Part shown: positions 36,180 through 47,496 of the stretch, in pieces | Layout of the letters: the number at the start of each line of letters is the position of its first letter | How positions within the stretch are numbered: position 1 is the stretch's first letter | From: Ciona intestinalis | Lineage: Eukaryota > Chordata > Ascidiacea > Phlebobranchia > Cionidae | Direction: 5' to 3' | Assembly (NCBI RefSeq): GCF_000224145.3 | Contig: NC_020169.2 | Location: 3,988,957-4,052,956 of the forward strand | DNA length: 64,000 bases | Notes under the pieces: generated by a model | Database searches by the model: none | What the model saw: only the letters and a program-made list of their open reading frames with translations | What the model was told of the DNA's origin: nothing | Program-made: the position numbers and the translations under genes

Positions 36180-38126
36180 GTGGATTATGCAAAAAAATAA
36201 AACTAATTACGATATCAATTTATATATAGTAAAACGTTAGTGCCACTGTTATTTAATTATTTATTACGGCGATATAAAGCGATAAAATCTTCTTATATCT
36301 CGATTTACAGTTAAACCTGATAATGAGCTGCCTTTACCGCAAAACATGCAGCGAAATATACAACTAAATTTATCATATGTGAGTATATAATAAAGTGTTG
36401 TAGCCAATGTTATTATCAAAGCATCATTAAGCGACAGAAGCTCTTTATAACGCGATTTAAAGTTAAACCCTGTGGTTACGAACAAAGGAACCGCAAAATA
36501 TGCAGCGGTCGGCGCAAGAAACGTACAATGCGCCTATTGTAGTAGGATTTTGAAAACACCGATATTGTTGTGTTACACCTTGTACATCTGAAAGATTTCG
36601 CTAGTCCGTCATTATGTTCCCGCGGTTAAAGCAAAACGGTCATTGCTTGTTTTGGTGAGTCGCCTTGTGTACACTGCCTGTCATAAACCCATGTTTGACA
36701 TACTATTGTTGCCCTACCCATTCTCCTATTTAACTGGACCGTGACGGTCACGTGATCAGGGCAAATATTCTAATTCTGGTATCTTTTGTGTTTGAATTAG
36801 TATTGCCAGTGATGCACCTACAAAAAAAGAAAAAAATGAGAAATCTGAACTCTCGTGTTACGGTATCTAGTTTGTTTAACCAATGCGAGGTTGTATTACC
36901 CACAAAATTGTAATCCGATAAGCTACTACGGATCCTTAACAACGAGTTGACATGTTATTTAATCTTTGATTGGCAACCGCGTTGTATTTGAATCTTAACT
37001 GTGAACACTGTAAGCTCGGTTTCTTGGTCAACTACCCATCACTGTTTACTTTATTTAAACGAAACGTCCTTGTGATCCACTCCATACAGTTTCAGTTGCC
37101 GCGTAACTAACTACGGGGTGCTTACATATTGAGGCAGTTGTACGATCTTAACGCCGGTTTAGGTTTGGACGATTGTGGTGTTGGTTTTGCGGTTGCGAAA
37201 ATGCTATTTTACGGAAGGAATTTGTACGATTGTAGCGCCAGTTTTAAGTTTCGAAAAATACCATTTTACTAAAAGGATTAGTGGGATTCTTGCCTGTTTT
37301 GGGCTTCAAAAAATACTCAGTTACATATTTGCGTCGTTATGTGCTTTAAGTTTTACATGATATATTTACAATCATGCCCCAGGTCAAATTATATGACCGT
37401 GCGCTATTTTCGCAAATGCGTGGTAAGTCTATGCATTATCGTTGTAGTTCAGACCGCTGTGGATCAGTTAAAATCAGCCCCAGTAAGAACGTTTAAATCG
37501 TAGTTCGCAAAGGTGACCATTACATTGATATTATTGCCAGTTAGAGACGTGTTTTTAAACGTTCACATAATATTAGAGAAAGGAATCGTTTTGAGTTGTG
37601 TTGTGACCAGAGTACAGACGTCAATGACCAATAAATGTATTTCGTGCATTGGCTGTGAATTGACATCTGTTATTGCGTGTTTCCGGACTAGGTTTATGAC
37701 CAAACTGTTTACAATGTATTTTTAGTGTATTAGCATCGTGGCAAAGGCAAAGTCGAGTTCTGAAAAATACGCAAACCATTATTACTATTGTGTTTCAGTT
37801 AGTTTACCCTACTTGAAAGCAATTTTGTGGTGTTACCGACTAAGAGCGTTGCTGATATAACAGTCTGCGGTTAGGGCGAGGCCTAGAAATACGCGGGGTT
37901 TACGCGCCTAAGTTCCGGCGGTTGTTGGTCGTTTTGCCCGAGTGAATACGGCGGAATGTGGTTGTGGAATTTGTGGACTTGGCAGGTTAGCACGCTCTGT
38001 TTGACGCATTCTGTTTGCTCGGCCAAGCGGTGAAAGTTTAAAAGCTCAGACTTACACGTTGTATTGACGTTAGCGTAGAGCTGTAGTGCAGGAAAAATTG
38101 TGTAGATTTGAATACGAAATACAACG
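36180..38126. other. Interval between the two PINCH first exons
   Basis: Intronic for the upstream transcript; it should contain the promoter of the downstream first exon. A more GC-rich patch at about 37840-38060 lies just upstream of ATG 38127. No other supported exon. Confidence 0.45.
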
Positions 38127-41100
38127 ATGTCTTCGAACGCACATCTGCGTGGCTTTGAACTGAGTGACTCGAATTTATTTCGACGTAGAAAGGAATTAGA
38201 TAAAGGCCCGGACGGCCAGAGGTATTTTAATTAGCAGATCATGTAACGTTGCTACTAACTTACATCTTTTATGCGAGAGTGTTGCTACTATGGCCTACTT
38301 TTGTATCTCTTTATAAGGTCGAATGTATCAAGTGGGTCACGATGCAATATAGACGTATTAGCTGTTGTATTATATTATAAGATCTTAGGTTACTGTAGGA
38401 TTATGTATATTAAAGCAAGGTCACTCACCAACCACTGGTGTACAACAAAAGTATTGCTTAACATTGGTATGCATCAATTATAATACGGAATCAATTGTAA
38501 AACCCTATGTGAATAATCTGGGTACACATAGTAACATGTTAACTGTTAATAATGCATCAATTTTAAGGGAAAACCATGGGCATTGGGCCATTGGCATTAG
38601 GAGCACCATGGTCATTCAAAAGATAGGCTGTACACAAGAACATTTATGGCCTCATATTTAAATGATGTCAATATTTGCAGTGTCAGCATGACGAGCCAAC
38701 TATCCCAAGCAAGTTGTATTCGATGTAGAGGTGGATTCAGTTCAGATGAACATATGGTCAACTCTAATGGGGAAATATACCATGAAGATTGCTTTGTTTG
38801 TGCACAATGCTTCCAGAAGTTTCCAGAAGGATTATTCTATGAGGTCATAAAAAATAATGACACATATTTTATAACGCTATAAAAAATAATAACCTTTGGT
38901 TGCGAAGAATGAAAATAACAATATTTGGAAGTTTTTAAGAAAAACTACACATTTGTTTTAACAAAGTTTTTTTACATTGGTGCCAAACTTAGGCATGCGA
39001 GGTAGGGTTAGGCAACTGTGGTTTTTATAACTTTTGAATTTTTATTTATATGGAAATAAAATAACACTTTTTCTGTTTTAGTTTGAAGGAGTAAAATATT
39101 GTGAGCACGACTTCCATATGTTGTTTGCCCCATGTTGTGGAAAATGTGGTAAGTTGGTGTAAACATGGAGCTATGTATGTGCTAATTTGATCTTATTTCT
39201 GCAGAGGAGTTTATAATTGGGCGCGTGATCAAAGCCATGAACAACAACTGGCATCCTGAATGTTTCACTTGTAAATTATGCAACACACCTCTTGCTGATG
39301 TTGGTTTTGTAAAGAATGCAGGGAGAAGTCTTTGTAGACCTTGCCATAACAGAGAGAAAGCTTTAGGGCTTGGGAAATACGTTTGCAACAAATGCCAGTA
39401 AGTTATGGTTAATGTGTTTTCTCACAGTGTGTCCCAAAGGGATTTCTGCAGAATCCAAACAAAAGTTAGCGTTTAAGCATTTGTTTACGGCAGAAAATTT
39501 CAAAAATAAACCGTTTAAGCTGTATTAGAAATTAATACCCTCTGTGATAGGATAATCTTCATATAGATATATAAAGATTGGGGAGTTTTTAAGGTCTCTA
39601 TATCATTACTGTTGTATCAGTGGTGAAATGATGAATGATCAAATTATAACATCGCAATTATCTCTGTTACAGTTCAATCATAGAAGAAGAACCACTTCGT
39701 TTCAAAGGAGACCCTTACCACCCTTTCCACTTCAACTGTGACAATTGTGGGTAAGTACAACATCTATTATGTGGAGGGTACCACTTAGAACAAGCCACAT
39801 ATATGGCAACAATCGTAAGCAATATGTTTGTGTAATTTAATGCTTCAACCTCTTTTAACAACGACACAAATATTAAACATACACTTATAGCTTTAAGGAC
39901 CCAATTTCCGAAACAACATTAAACTTTGTGAATGCAAAATACTCGAACAAGACAATTAAACATAGATGTGTAACTGTAGTAAAGTACAGTTCTGTTCATT
40001 GCACAAAAATGTATCCTGTTAAGTCGCCAAGGCATATGTTTTATGCATTTAATCAAGAGAAAAGTAAAAGAAAACCATTTTAGTTATGTGTGGCATATCA
40101 AAAGTTTAATAACCACTGCTTTAAATCTTCAGAAAAGAATTAACAGCAGAGGCACGAGAGTTACGAGGTGAACTGTACTGCCTGCCATGCCACGATAAAC
40201 AAGGAATCCCTATCTGTGGAGCATGCAGGAGACCTATTGAGGAGAGAGTGGTCAGTGCAATGGGAAAGCATTGGTAAGGCTGTTCAATGTAATGGCACTG
40301 TTGTAGTGGATTTTAACAAATCACTAAAGGTGTTAATGTCCTATCGTCTTGAAATAACTTTACATTTAAATGAAAGAACAATCCTGTGCAAATGTTAAGG
40401 CTTGTTTGATGAAAAAAAGTTCATCTTGTTCTTATATTTTTAATAATAAAAATATGGCTTAAAGTAATGTATTTTTATACCTATGTTATCGTTTTGGTCA
40501 GGAAATATAGTTTTATGTGTTTTAAGGGAGATTTTATTGACAATGTTCCATTTCAAAGGCATGTGGAGCACTTTGTATGCGCACAGTGTGAGAAACCATT
40601 CCTTGGACAAAAACATTATGAAAAGAATGGTCACGCTTATTGTGAGCTTCATTATAACCAACTCTTCGGGGACGTATGCTATCATTGCAATGGTGTTATT
40701 GATGGAGATGGTAAGTATAGAATATAGTTATATATATATATATATATATATATTGAGAACGTATGTGTGTGGTTTATGTATGTATGTGGTGAATTAGTTT
40801 CTGTGCCCATAAACCACTTACCTCAGGGACCACAGAATTTATAATGTTGTAAAAGTTTTTGCCAAATTTATAAATTTTAATACTTAACATATATATTTTT
40901 TTTAATGTAATGACCTATATATATATATATAATATTATTTTATTTTATTTAAAAGTCGCCAAATTTTGGGTTATGTGTCACTGTCTCAGTATTGTTAAGT
41001 ATATTTGGTTTGAGCTTTCTGTATTGTACAAATCCAGGCCCTCACATAGTCATATTAACTTTGCCCTTTGTTTAAACTAACTTAATATTCCCAGTTGTTT

Positions 41101-41662
41101 CTGCCCTTAACAAATCCTGGTGTGTGAAACACTTCCAATGTACTTGCTGCAACACCAAACTAACACTCAAGTAAGTTTTAAACAGTTTCATAATATGTTT
41201 TTCGAAAAGCTTCTTTTAAATTGCATGAAAAAATATCTATACCATAGATTGAACAGAAAGTCTGCAGCTCAAAATACACATATTATTGTGGTTTCTCTGT
41301 TATATATTACTGGAGCAATGGTATATTCATTATGCATATCATATGTCATATCTGCTAGGGCCTGAGAGTAATTTATGGCCACCCTTCAATAGTAAACCTG
41401 CTTGCAATATTGCAAGTTAGGTTAGAAGTAATCAATGGGGTAGATAATTGGTTAAATATATAAATATCCTATGGTCTAACATTTTAAGGTTTGCAAAAAG
41501 AATTAAAAACTCCGAAAAACCGTTTTAATTTTATACCTTGTTATTTTCAGGAACAAATTTGTGGAGTATGACATGAAACCAGTTTGTAGGAAATGTTATG
41601 AAAAATTTCCACTCGAGCTGAAAAAGAGACTAAAGAAAGCTGCAGAGTCTGAGAAAAAATAA
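38127..41662 (+). CDS. LIMS1: PINCH, five-LIM adaptor, complete
   Basis: PINCH binds integrin-linked kinase through LIM1 and, with parvin, links integrins to actin. Exons: 38127-38221, 38681-38843, 39082-39148, 39205-39397, 39673-39750, 40133-40273, 40559-40710, 41095-41170 and 41551-41662. Phases agree, giving 358 residues. The first exon encodes [15 protein letters not shown]... and is spliced in phase 2. Exon 2 contains an in-frame ATG ([13 protein letters not shown]) that corresponds to the usual start of the LIM-only form. Five LIM domains with all Cys/His zinc ligands visible follow: CIRC...CAQC, CCGKC...CKLC, CNKC...[14 protein letters not shown]...CAQC, CYHC...CTCC. The C-terminal [13 protein letters not shown] and [12 protein letters not shown] are family hallmarks. 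Vertebrates have two paralogs; the symbol stands for both. Nothing is broken. Confidence 0.96.
40728..40753. repeat. TA microsatellite in a PINCH intron
   Basis: A run of TA dinucleotides directly after the donor of the 40559-40710 exon, within about 18 bases of the splice site. Confidence 0.9.
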
Positions 41663-42018
41663 TCTCAACTCACTATGGGACTGTGACACCCATTACCTGT
41701 ACTCCATGTAAAACACTGCACGTGTATGGCTGGCATATTTAAATCACCGAATTTCTAGCCACACTGCTTTGTATTTTTTATGTTATAACCAAGAATGTAT
41801 TAAAACTATGACGTATGTAACACATTGTTGTAACTTTTGCTGGTGACTTCCTATTACTTGATTAACTTATTTTGTCAAATATTTTATTATCAATGCTGCT
41901 GTTTCCACTTAACTCAAAAGCGTTTATGAAATCCTAGTTTATAAAAACTGTTGTCATTGTAACATTTCTATTACCCAGTTTTGTTAAGTAAACCAGCATA
42001 ACAACAAATATTTACTTT
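41663..42018. other. Convergent intergenic region, PINCH / ANKRD39
   Basis: Short shared 3' region. AATAAA on the minus strand at 41883-41888 is the likely ANKRD39 poly(A) signal. No canonical plus-strand signal is obvious for PINCH; TATTAAAAC near 41800 is a weak candidate. Confidence 0.5.
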
Positions 42019-43190
42019 CTATCTCCAGTTGAGCAGTTTATAAACTTCAGAATGGTCGACATCATCATGCGTCAAGTTCCTTGGCAGTTTGAGATTTTTG
42101 TCCGATATTTCCGTACACTTTGGCTCATGTGCTATTAACAATTTACAGACCTCCGGCCAATTGCCTTCAACTGCCTGTAGAATATAATACATTAAACATG
42201 TAATAAAGAAGCCCAGATACCCCAGAGAACGGAAAGATATTTAGCACATATTATCCTGATCGTGTTTTAATAAATAACGACGGTCTATGGAAGTCGGAAG
42301 GATACGGTTTTATAATTCTTTGAATGTTTTTTGTTTACTACCAAATGGAAAGAGAAAATAGAATAAAAAAGGTGTCCCATTTTTCCTCATCCTATTATAT
42401 TTTACACATATTTAACACTAGTGCTAGTAGATCAGCATGGAACCAAAGCTCTTTTGGCCAATGTCATACACACCTTATGCAATGCCGTCTTTCCATCAGA
42501 ATCTTGCATACACACATCAGCATTGTTATCAAGCAGCAACTTAACAACCAGATGACATCCATTAAGTGCAGCGCGGTGAAGTGGGGTTGACAAACCTGCC
42601 TTTGTTTGAGCGTTCACGTGAGCTCCATGATCAACCAATGCACGGGATATGTTTTCATGGCCATTTCTCGCAGAGTAATGCTGTTAAAGGAGTAAATTAA
42701 ATAATAAAACCAAATGTTTTCATGGCCATTTCTCGCAGAGTAATGCTGTTAAAGGAGTAAATTAAATAATAAAACCAAAGTATGTTAGAAATTACAATGA
42801 AAGGAGCCAGTACAGTCTAATCAAGCAATTTAATATGGTTGCACTAATTGCATGTTTTGGTGATAAATTGTTTAATAAAATATAACCACATAAGTGGCAT
42901 AACCAATAGTTTAAAATCTATGTTGTAAATTACCGACACCGAGGATAGGGCAGTTTAATCTTATAATTTGGCTACAAAAGTGGTACATTTAACCATCTTC
43001 TCACCAGAGCTGTATATCCTGCGCTGTCTCTTAAGTTAGGTTCTCCACCTTTGTTTAAATACTTCATAATTGAAGGGTAGTCTCCATTTGAAGCTATGGT
43101 CCATGGACCACGGTCAAAATCAAGTTCTTCTAATGTTTGAAATATCCCACCTACACCCCCACCACCATGCTCTGAACAATCGTGACTCAT
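42019..43190 (-). CDS. ANKRD39: Ankyrin repeat domain protein 39, complete
   Basis: A small all-ankyrin protein whose cellular role is poorly known. Three exons on the minus strand: 43190-43005, 42680-42474 and 42174-42019. All junctions are phase 0, giving 182 residues against 183 in human. The N-terminal QTLEELDFDRGPW corresponds to the conserved QTLEEMDFERGIW of ANKRD39. Ankyrin repeats follow: DSAGYTALHYSARNGHE, STPLHRAALNGCHLVVKLLL, DGKTALHKAVEGNWPEVCKLL. The start is ATG 43190; the nine bases upstream are also open but lack an ATG. The acceptor of exon 2 lies inside a 65-bp tandem duplication. KXD1 lies upstream on the same strand, 532 bases away. Confidence 0.93.
42240..42408 (-). mobile_element. 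Palindromic MITE copy in ANKRD39 intron 2
   Basis: Read on the minus strand: GGTGTCCC equivalents, TTTCCATTTGGTAGTAAACA, TAAAACCGTATCC and CGATCAGGAT blocks in family order. Terminal bases are partly lost on one side. Confidence 0.7.
42650..42779. repeat. 65-bp direct tandem duplication over ANKRD39 exon 2 acceptor
   Basis: Sequence from 42650 (TGTTTTCATGGCCATTTCTC) recurs at 42715 with no differences seen over about 65 bases. Each copy includes the start of exon 2 (HYSARNGHEN), its CAG acceptor and adjoining intron. Confidence 0.92.
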
Positions 43191-43722
43191 TTCCACCAAT
43201 ATTACATCAACATTCTTACATCACATTATCAGTTTTTAAAGCTTTTCTATTATACCTGCACATTTAAAAGGGGGGGTTTTAGTAATGTGTAACATTCTAT
43301 TTGATAGGGTGAAGTCAGAGTGAAGACTTTAGATTCAGACCACATTTGTCCCATACTCCCATGATATGTGACATATTCTGACAACTAGAACAGTCCGATG
43401 CGATAAAATAGGACTAACATAATAGGCGCCAAACTTTTAAAATGCATGGAGGCGGAATAGTTTGATATATATTACTATTAAACAAATTAAGTTCCAATAT
43501 TTACTAATTAATACAGTGTAGACAGTTTCATGTTTGACCATTGATAATAATAATAAACGATTGCGCCAGTGGTAAAATAAATAAAAAATCAAAACACAGA
43601 ATATAACATAATGTAAATCAACAAACACAAATCAAATAGTAATCTCAATGTATAATATAAGTAGGGTTTTAAATATTGTATCACAGCAACATGATTTTAA
43701 CGCTTTAAAACTATAGTTTTTG
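43191..43722. other. Intergenic, ANKRD39 upstream / KXD1 downstream
   Basis: AT-rich DNA holding the KXD1 3' untranslated region and the ANKRD39 promoter. No other gene signal. Confidence 0.5.
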
Positions 43723-44727
43723 TCACGTTTTTCCTTCAGGATTGCCGTCATTTATCGAAACATTGTTAAAGTCCATTAAGTCTGGGGAGTCTTTTTCCAT
43801 TTCTTTCAAAACAATCTTTTTATTTGCTTCTTCCTCTATTATTGTCCATGAATCTGGATTCTTAAGCTCAAGGATTCGTTTTAAACGCCTGTAAAAAATA
43901 TACAATTTTATTTAAAAATTTAATCATAATCAAAACCATAATTCTTTATCTGCCTATGCGAATTTCATGAAAAAAACATAATTATAAAAACTATACCTCT
44001 ACTTGTTAATCTGTGTTTAATATATGTTTTTAATAATCCTGATGCTCATTATTTATTGTCGCATGGTGAGCCAAACTAATAGCATGGCAGGGCAACGATA
44101 TTCGTTATACCACAGTTGTTTTGTTTCACACATCTTGTGCCCACTCCTCAGTTACCAGCTATGGAATTTTGTGGGTGATTATTTTTTTTTAATTTTTTGG
44201 CAATTTGTTAAATCCAACTTACCTTATCCTAGCGTGAACAGATTGCAAATCTTTTTTCATATCTTTAAGAACGTTTGTATGTCTACGATATCTTGACGTC
44301 ATCATTTCTAATTGTTGTTCTGATATATTGTTACAGTTAAGTATCATGTGGTTCGTTTTTTCAATTCTTGCCAGCATTCCCCTTTGTCCCTGTGATGGAT
44401 AATTACTAGGTTAAATAAATTAACCAGTATAATTAAAAGAGTATTTTTCAGGCAGAAGGTGTATGGAATAAGAAATCCATTTTATAATGACTCTGTTTGC
44501 CCTGCCACGTGCAGATAAATAAATGCCAGTTGCCATAACATTTAAGCATTGTTTATTCTATAACCATGTATGCACATTATATTTATAAAACTGAATGAAA
44601 TCTTAATAGTAGTACAGTAATTAACTATACCCATATATACCTTTAAAACTGCTTCAATGTCATCGTTATTTGTCAAGTTACATAAACTAGAGCAGAAATC
44701 AGAGTTCCGTTCCGCACTGTCGGCCAT
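43723..44727 (-). CDS. KXD1: KxDL motif-containing protein 1, complete
   Basis: KXD1 is a subunit of BORC, which recruits Arl8 to lysosomes for movement along microtubules, and it also interacts with BLOC-1 subunits. Three exons on the minus strand: 44727-44641, 44389-44223 and 43888-43723. Phases agree, giving 139 residues, shorter than the roughly 176 of human because the C-terminal disordered tail is short. The diagnostic helical core is present: GMLARIEKTNHMILNCNNIS, then RYRRHTNVLKDMKKDLQSVH containing the KKDL (KxDL) motif, then RIRRLKRIL. The start is the ATG of MADSAERN. No defects seen. Confidence 0.93.
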
Positions 44728-45653
44728 GCTTTAGTTTTCCCGCATAATAGTCCTATTCAAAATGTATTTAACCTAACCTACTAGATTAATATACAAAAGC
44801 AAACCAGAGAGAATCTTTCAGCACCGTTAAAAACTAATTATACGGAAAATTGAAACATATAAAATCGAAAAGGTGATTCAGCAGGAAGTTAAGTTTCGCT
44901 GAGTAATACTTCCAGCTGTTTTGTCACATGACATTCGCGCAACATTAGTTGCATAAATTGATGTTACTTGTTTATCACTTTGGTTTGTCCTCGCGCGGCG
45001 GGCCAATGACAGTCATTTATTATATTATAACACATGTCAGAAATCATGATGATGACGCTGGCCGTTCTGTGTTCGAGAGGAAGTGTAACAAAATGCTTTG
45101 CTAGTTGCAGCAATGTGGCTCGTTACTGCAGCATTGGGTTTTCGCTTTTACATATCCTTAGTTGAGTACCCGGTACTCTTTCATAGTCATTAGAACTCTC
45201 TTCTTATATATAAACATACGGACTCTGCTTCAGAGTAATTGTCTTTAAATGTTTTGCCCAATGATACATACACCAAATGGTAACGGCATTTAGCTTTAAA
45301 CCCACTTGTACCGTTCAAAGTGCGCGCGATAACCAATGTTGCCATGGCACCAATTAATCAGAAAATGGCTGAGATAAAATCATATTCGCGTGCAGAAACA
45401 ATATAACTTGGACTTAAGAGTACCACTCACTAGGTATCTGGTAGGCCGTGCTTAGGGTTCAATGTTCCAAAACATTAGCCATTATGACTAATGTGACAAC
45501 ACGCTACAGGAAAGACGATAGCGCAGACGCGTTTCCGCGGCTTCATTTGAAAGGAAACGTTACTGTATACTCTACACTTCTACAGTCTACAAGAGCGAAG
45601 GTCGTTACTGCAGCATATTGTTTTTGAGATCAAGGAAAATCTATCTAATAGAC
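44728..45653. other. Divergent promoter region, KXD1 / cyclophilin A
   Basis: About 0.9 kb between two start codons facing apart. It contains a GC-richer patch (about 44990-45070) with CGCGCGGCGGGCCAATGAC, which includes an inverted CCAAT box motif (CCAAT at 45002-45006). No coding frame is supported. Confidence 0.5.
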
Positions 45654-46148
45654 ATGGCAAACCCTCGAGTCTTTTTTGATATAACTATCGGTGGCGCTGC
45701 TGTCGGGCGGATTGTAATAGAGCTTTATGGTAATGTTGTGCCAAAGACGGCCGAGAATTTTCGTGCTTTGTGCACCGGAGAGAAAGGATTTGGCTACAAG
45801 GGATCTATATTCCATCGTATTATCCCTGACTTCATGTGCCAAGGAGGTGATTTTACTCGTGGAGACGGCACTGGTGGAAAAAGCATTTACGGAGGAAAAT
45901 TTGAGGATGAAAATTTTCAGCACAAACACACTAAACCTGGACTGCTATCTATGGCGAATTCTGGACCGAACACCAACGGATCTCAGTTCTTCATAACCAC
46001 TGTTGTAACCAATTGGCTAGATGGAAAACATGTTGTTTTTGGTGAAGTAGTAGAAGGCATGGATACAGTACGAAGAATGGAGAGTTTGGGGTCAAGCAGT
46101 GGAAAACCAAAGGAAAAAATTGTCATCAGTGACTGTGGCCAACTTTAA
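45654..46148 (+). CDS. PPIA: Cyclophilin A-type peptidyl-prolyl isomerase, intronless
   Basis: Catalyses cis-trans isomerisation of Xaa-Pro bonds and assists folding; cytosolic because there is no signal or transit peptide. 164 residues, equal to the family's usual length. Active-site residues are all visible: [16 protein letters not shown] carries Arg, Phe, Met and Gln; NGSQFFITT the Phe; [11 protein letters not shown] the Trp and His. It ends in SDCGQL. The start is the first ATG in the frame (ACATGG); the 12 codons upstream are open but begin without ATG. The frame has no introns although its neighbours are all split, which suggests either intron loss or a retroposed copy. It is intact, with AATAAA 43 bases past the stop. 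Confidence 0.96.
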   Translation: MANPRVFFDITIGGAAVGRIVIELYGNVVPKTAENFRALCTGEKGFGYKGSIFHRIIPDFMCQGGDFTRGDGTGGKSIYGGKFEDENFQHKHTKPGLLSMANSGPNTNGSQFFITTVVTNWLDGKHVVFGEVVEGMDTVRRMESLGSSSGKPKEKIVISDCGQL

Positions 46149-46190
46149 ATTAAAGTATAACTTGTAACTGCTCTAAGAAAGTTTGTAATC

Positions 46191-46196
46191 AATAAA
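46191..46196 (+). promoter_or_regulatory. Poly(A) signal of cyclophilin A
   Basis: AATAAA 43 bases after the stop codon, in CAATAAACATAAAA context. Confidence 0.8.
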
Positions 46197-46264
46197 CATA
46201 AAACTTGTAACATCACTCTTTGCATTATAAATGGCTTCTGTGCATATATTATAGTTTAAATTTT

Positions 46265-46405
46265 AGTATAGTAGGTTAGAGAAAAATGGTGACTTTTTAC
46301 ACTCTCTTTTTTATCGTCCTGCTTGACAGTACATAAAAAATATTTTACAGTTATATGAATATATCCTCACAAGTCACAACTCATTTTACCCCTACCTACT
46401 ATAAC
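46265..46405 (+). mobile_element. Decayed palindromic MITE
   Basis: Left end TATAGTAGGTTAGAGAAAAA and right end TTACCCCTACCTACTATA mirror each other. The interior has the AATATATCCTCACAAGTC block and is shortened to about 140 bases. Confidence 0.65.
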
Positions 46406-47496
46406 GCCGCTAATCGCAGTCATGTATATATTATGAAAACCCCACCTTGCTCAAAAAGCTACATTTATTTTAGCAATTCAAACTACAAGATATATAATAA
46501 AATACATAATTAAACAGTCAACACAACTTTTATCAGTAAAATTATTAATCACAGAGAGATGATATATGAACTTAGTAATATGTGGATTGTAATACTGTGT
46601 ATTATATATGCTTGAAACTTTTGGTATAATAATCTCCGAACAAAACACACGATAACTGCGTTATTAAAATACTTTTAGAATATGCAAAATTTTATAGTTA
46701 CATAATTACAATATCAATGCACCATGTTTAGTGGTTTTCAAACTTTTGTGAATTTTGACCATATTACCAATTACCCTATGCAACCTAACACAGATTTTTG
46801 ATGCAATTAATTGTATGCAGTTGCAATAATAAATCAAGTATAAAATAAAAATCTAAAGCGAATAAAGCTCCACAGTATTGTACTAATGTCGAATGCGATA
46901 TTTCTTACAGCAAAATTACAAGTAGTATTTCTACAGTTTACAATGATCTACAGAAACTCAAAGCAAAGGAAAATTTACAATTAGGTATTATAAAGTTACT
47001 ATACTCCAAATATATACAAATATTCACACTTCAAAATATACAAGAACCCACAATTTATACATGAATACATCTAATACTTTACAAAATATATATCTAACAC
47101 AGGAGTTCTTACACTTTTTGAGACAAACTTAGTGAAAATACCTACAAGTAAATGCCTGACTTTTTACTTAGAAAAGCCTGTTTATTCATAGATCATAAAA
47201 TGGTTTGTTATCTATTGAGCCCATTATTAATATTAAACACTCCACATAAGGGGATTCCAAGTTTTACGAACCTCTGACCTAAGCTAACATTGTACTAATG
47301 CAAATATAAAAACAGAGCTTAAGCCCTAAAGATTAAACAACATTTGAGCTCTAATAAAATAAAAATTCAAAATGACAAATTAAGCTCTATAGCGGTAAAA
47401 GATTGAAAACAACAACAAAAAAATTAAGTCATAAAATGGATACACACTTACACAGTCCTACCTGAACTACATATAGCATTACAAATCACAACTCTT

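Larger units (their letters stand above)
46149..47496. other. Convergent intergenic region, cyclophilin A / ERICH3-LRR gene
   Basis: Very AT-rich, with one palindromic element (46265-46405). No supported exon. Presumed 3' untranslated regions. Confidence 0.5.

Noticed and set aside
43191..44727. ANKRD39 and KXD1 as a trans-spliced operon
   Set aside because: Ascidian operons have very short spacers. Here 532 bases separate the genes, so independent promoters are simpler.
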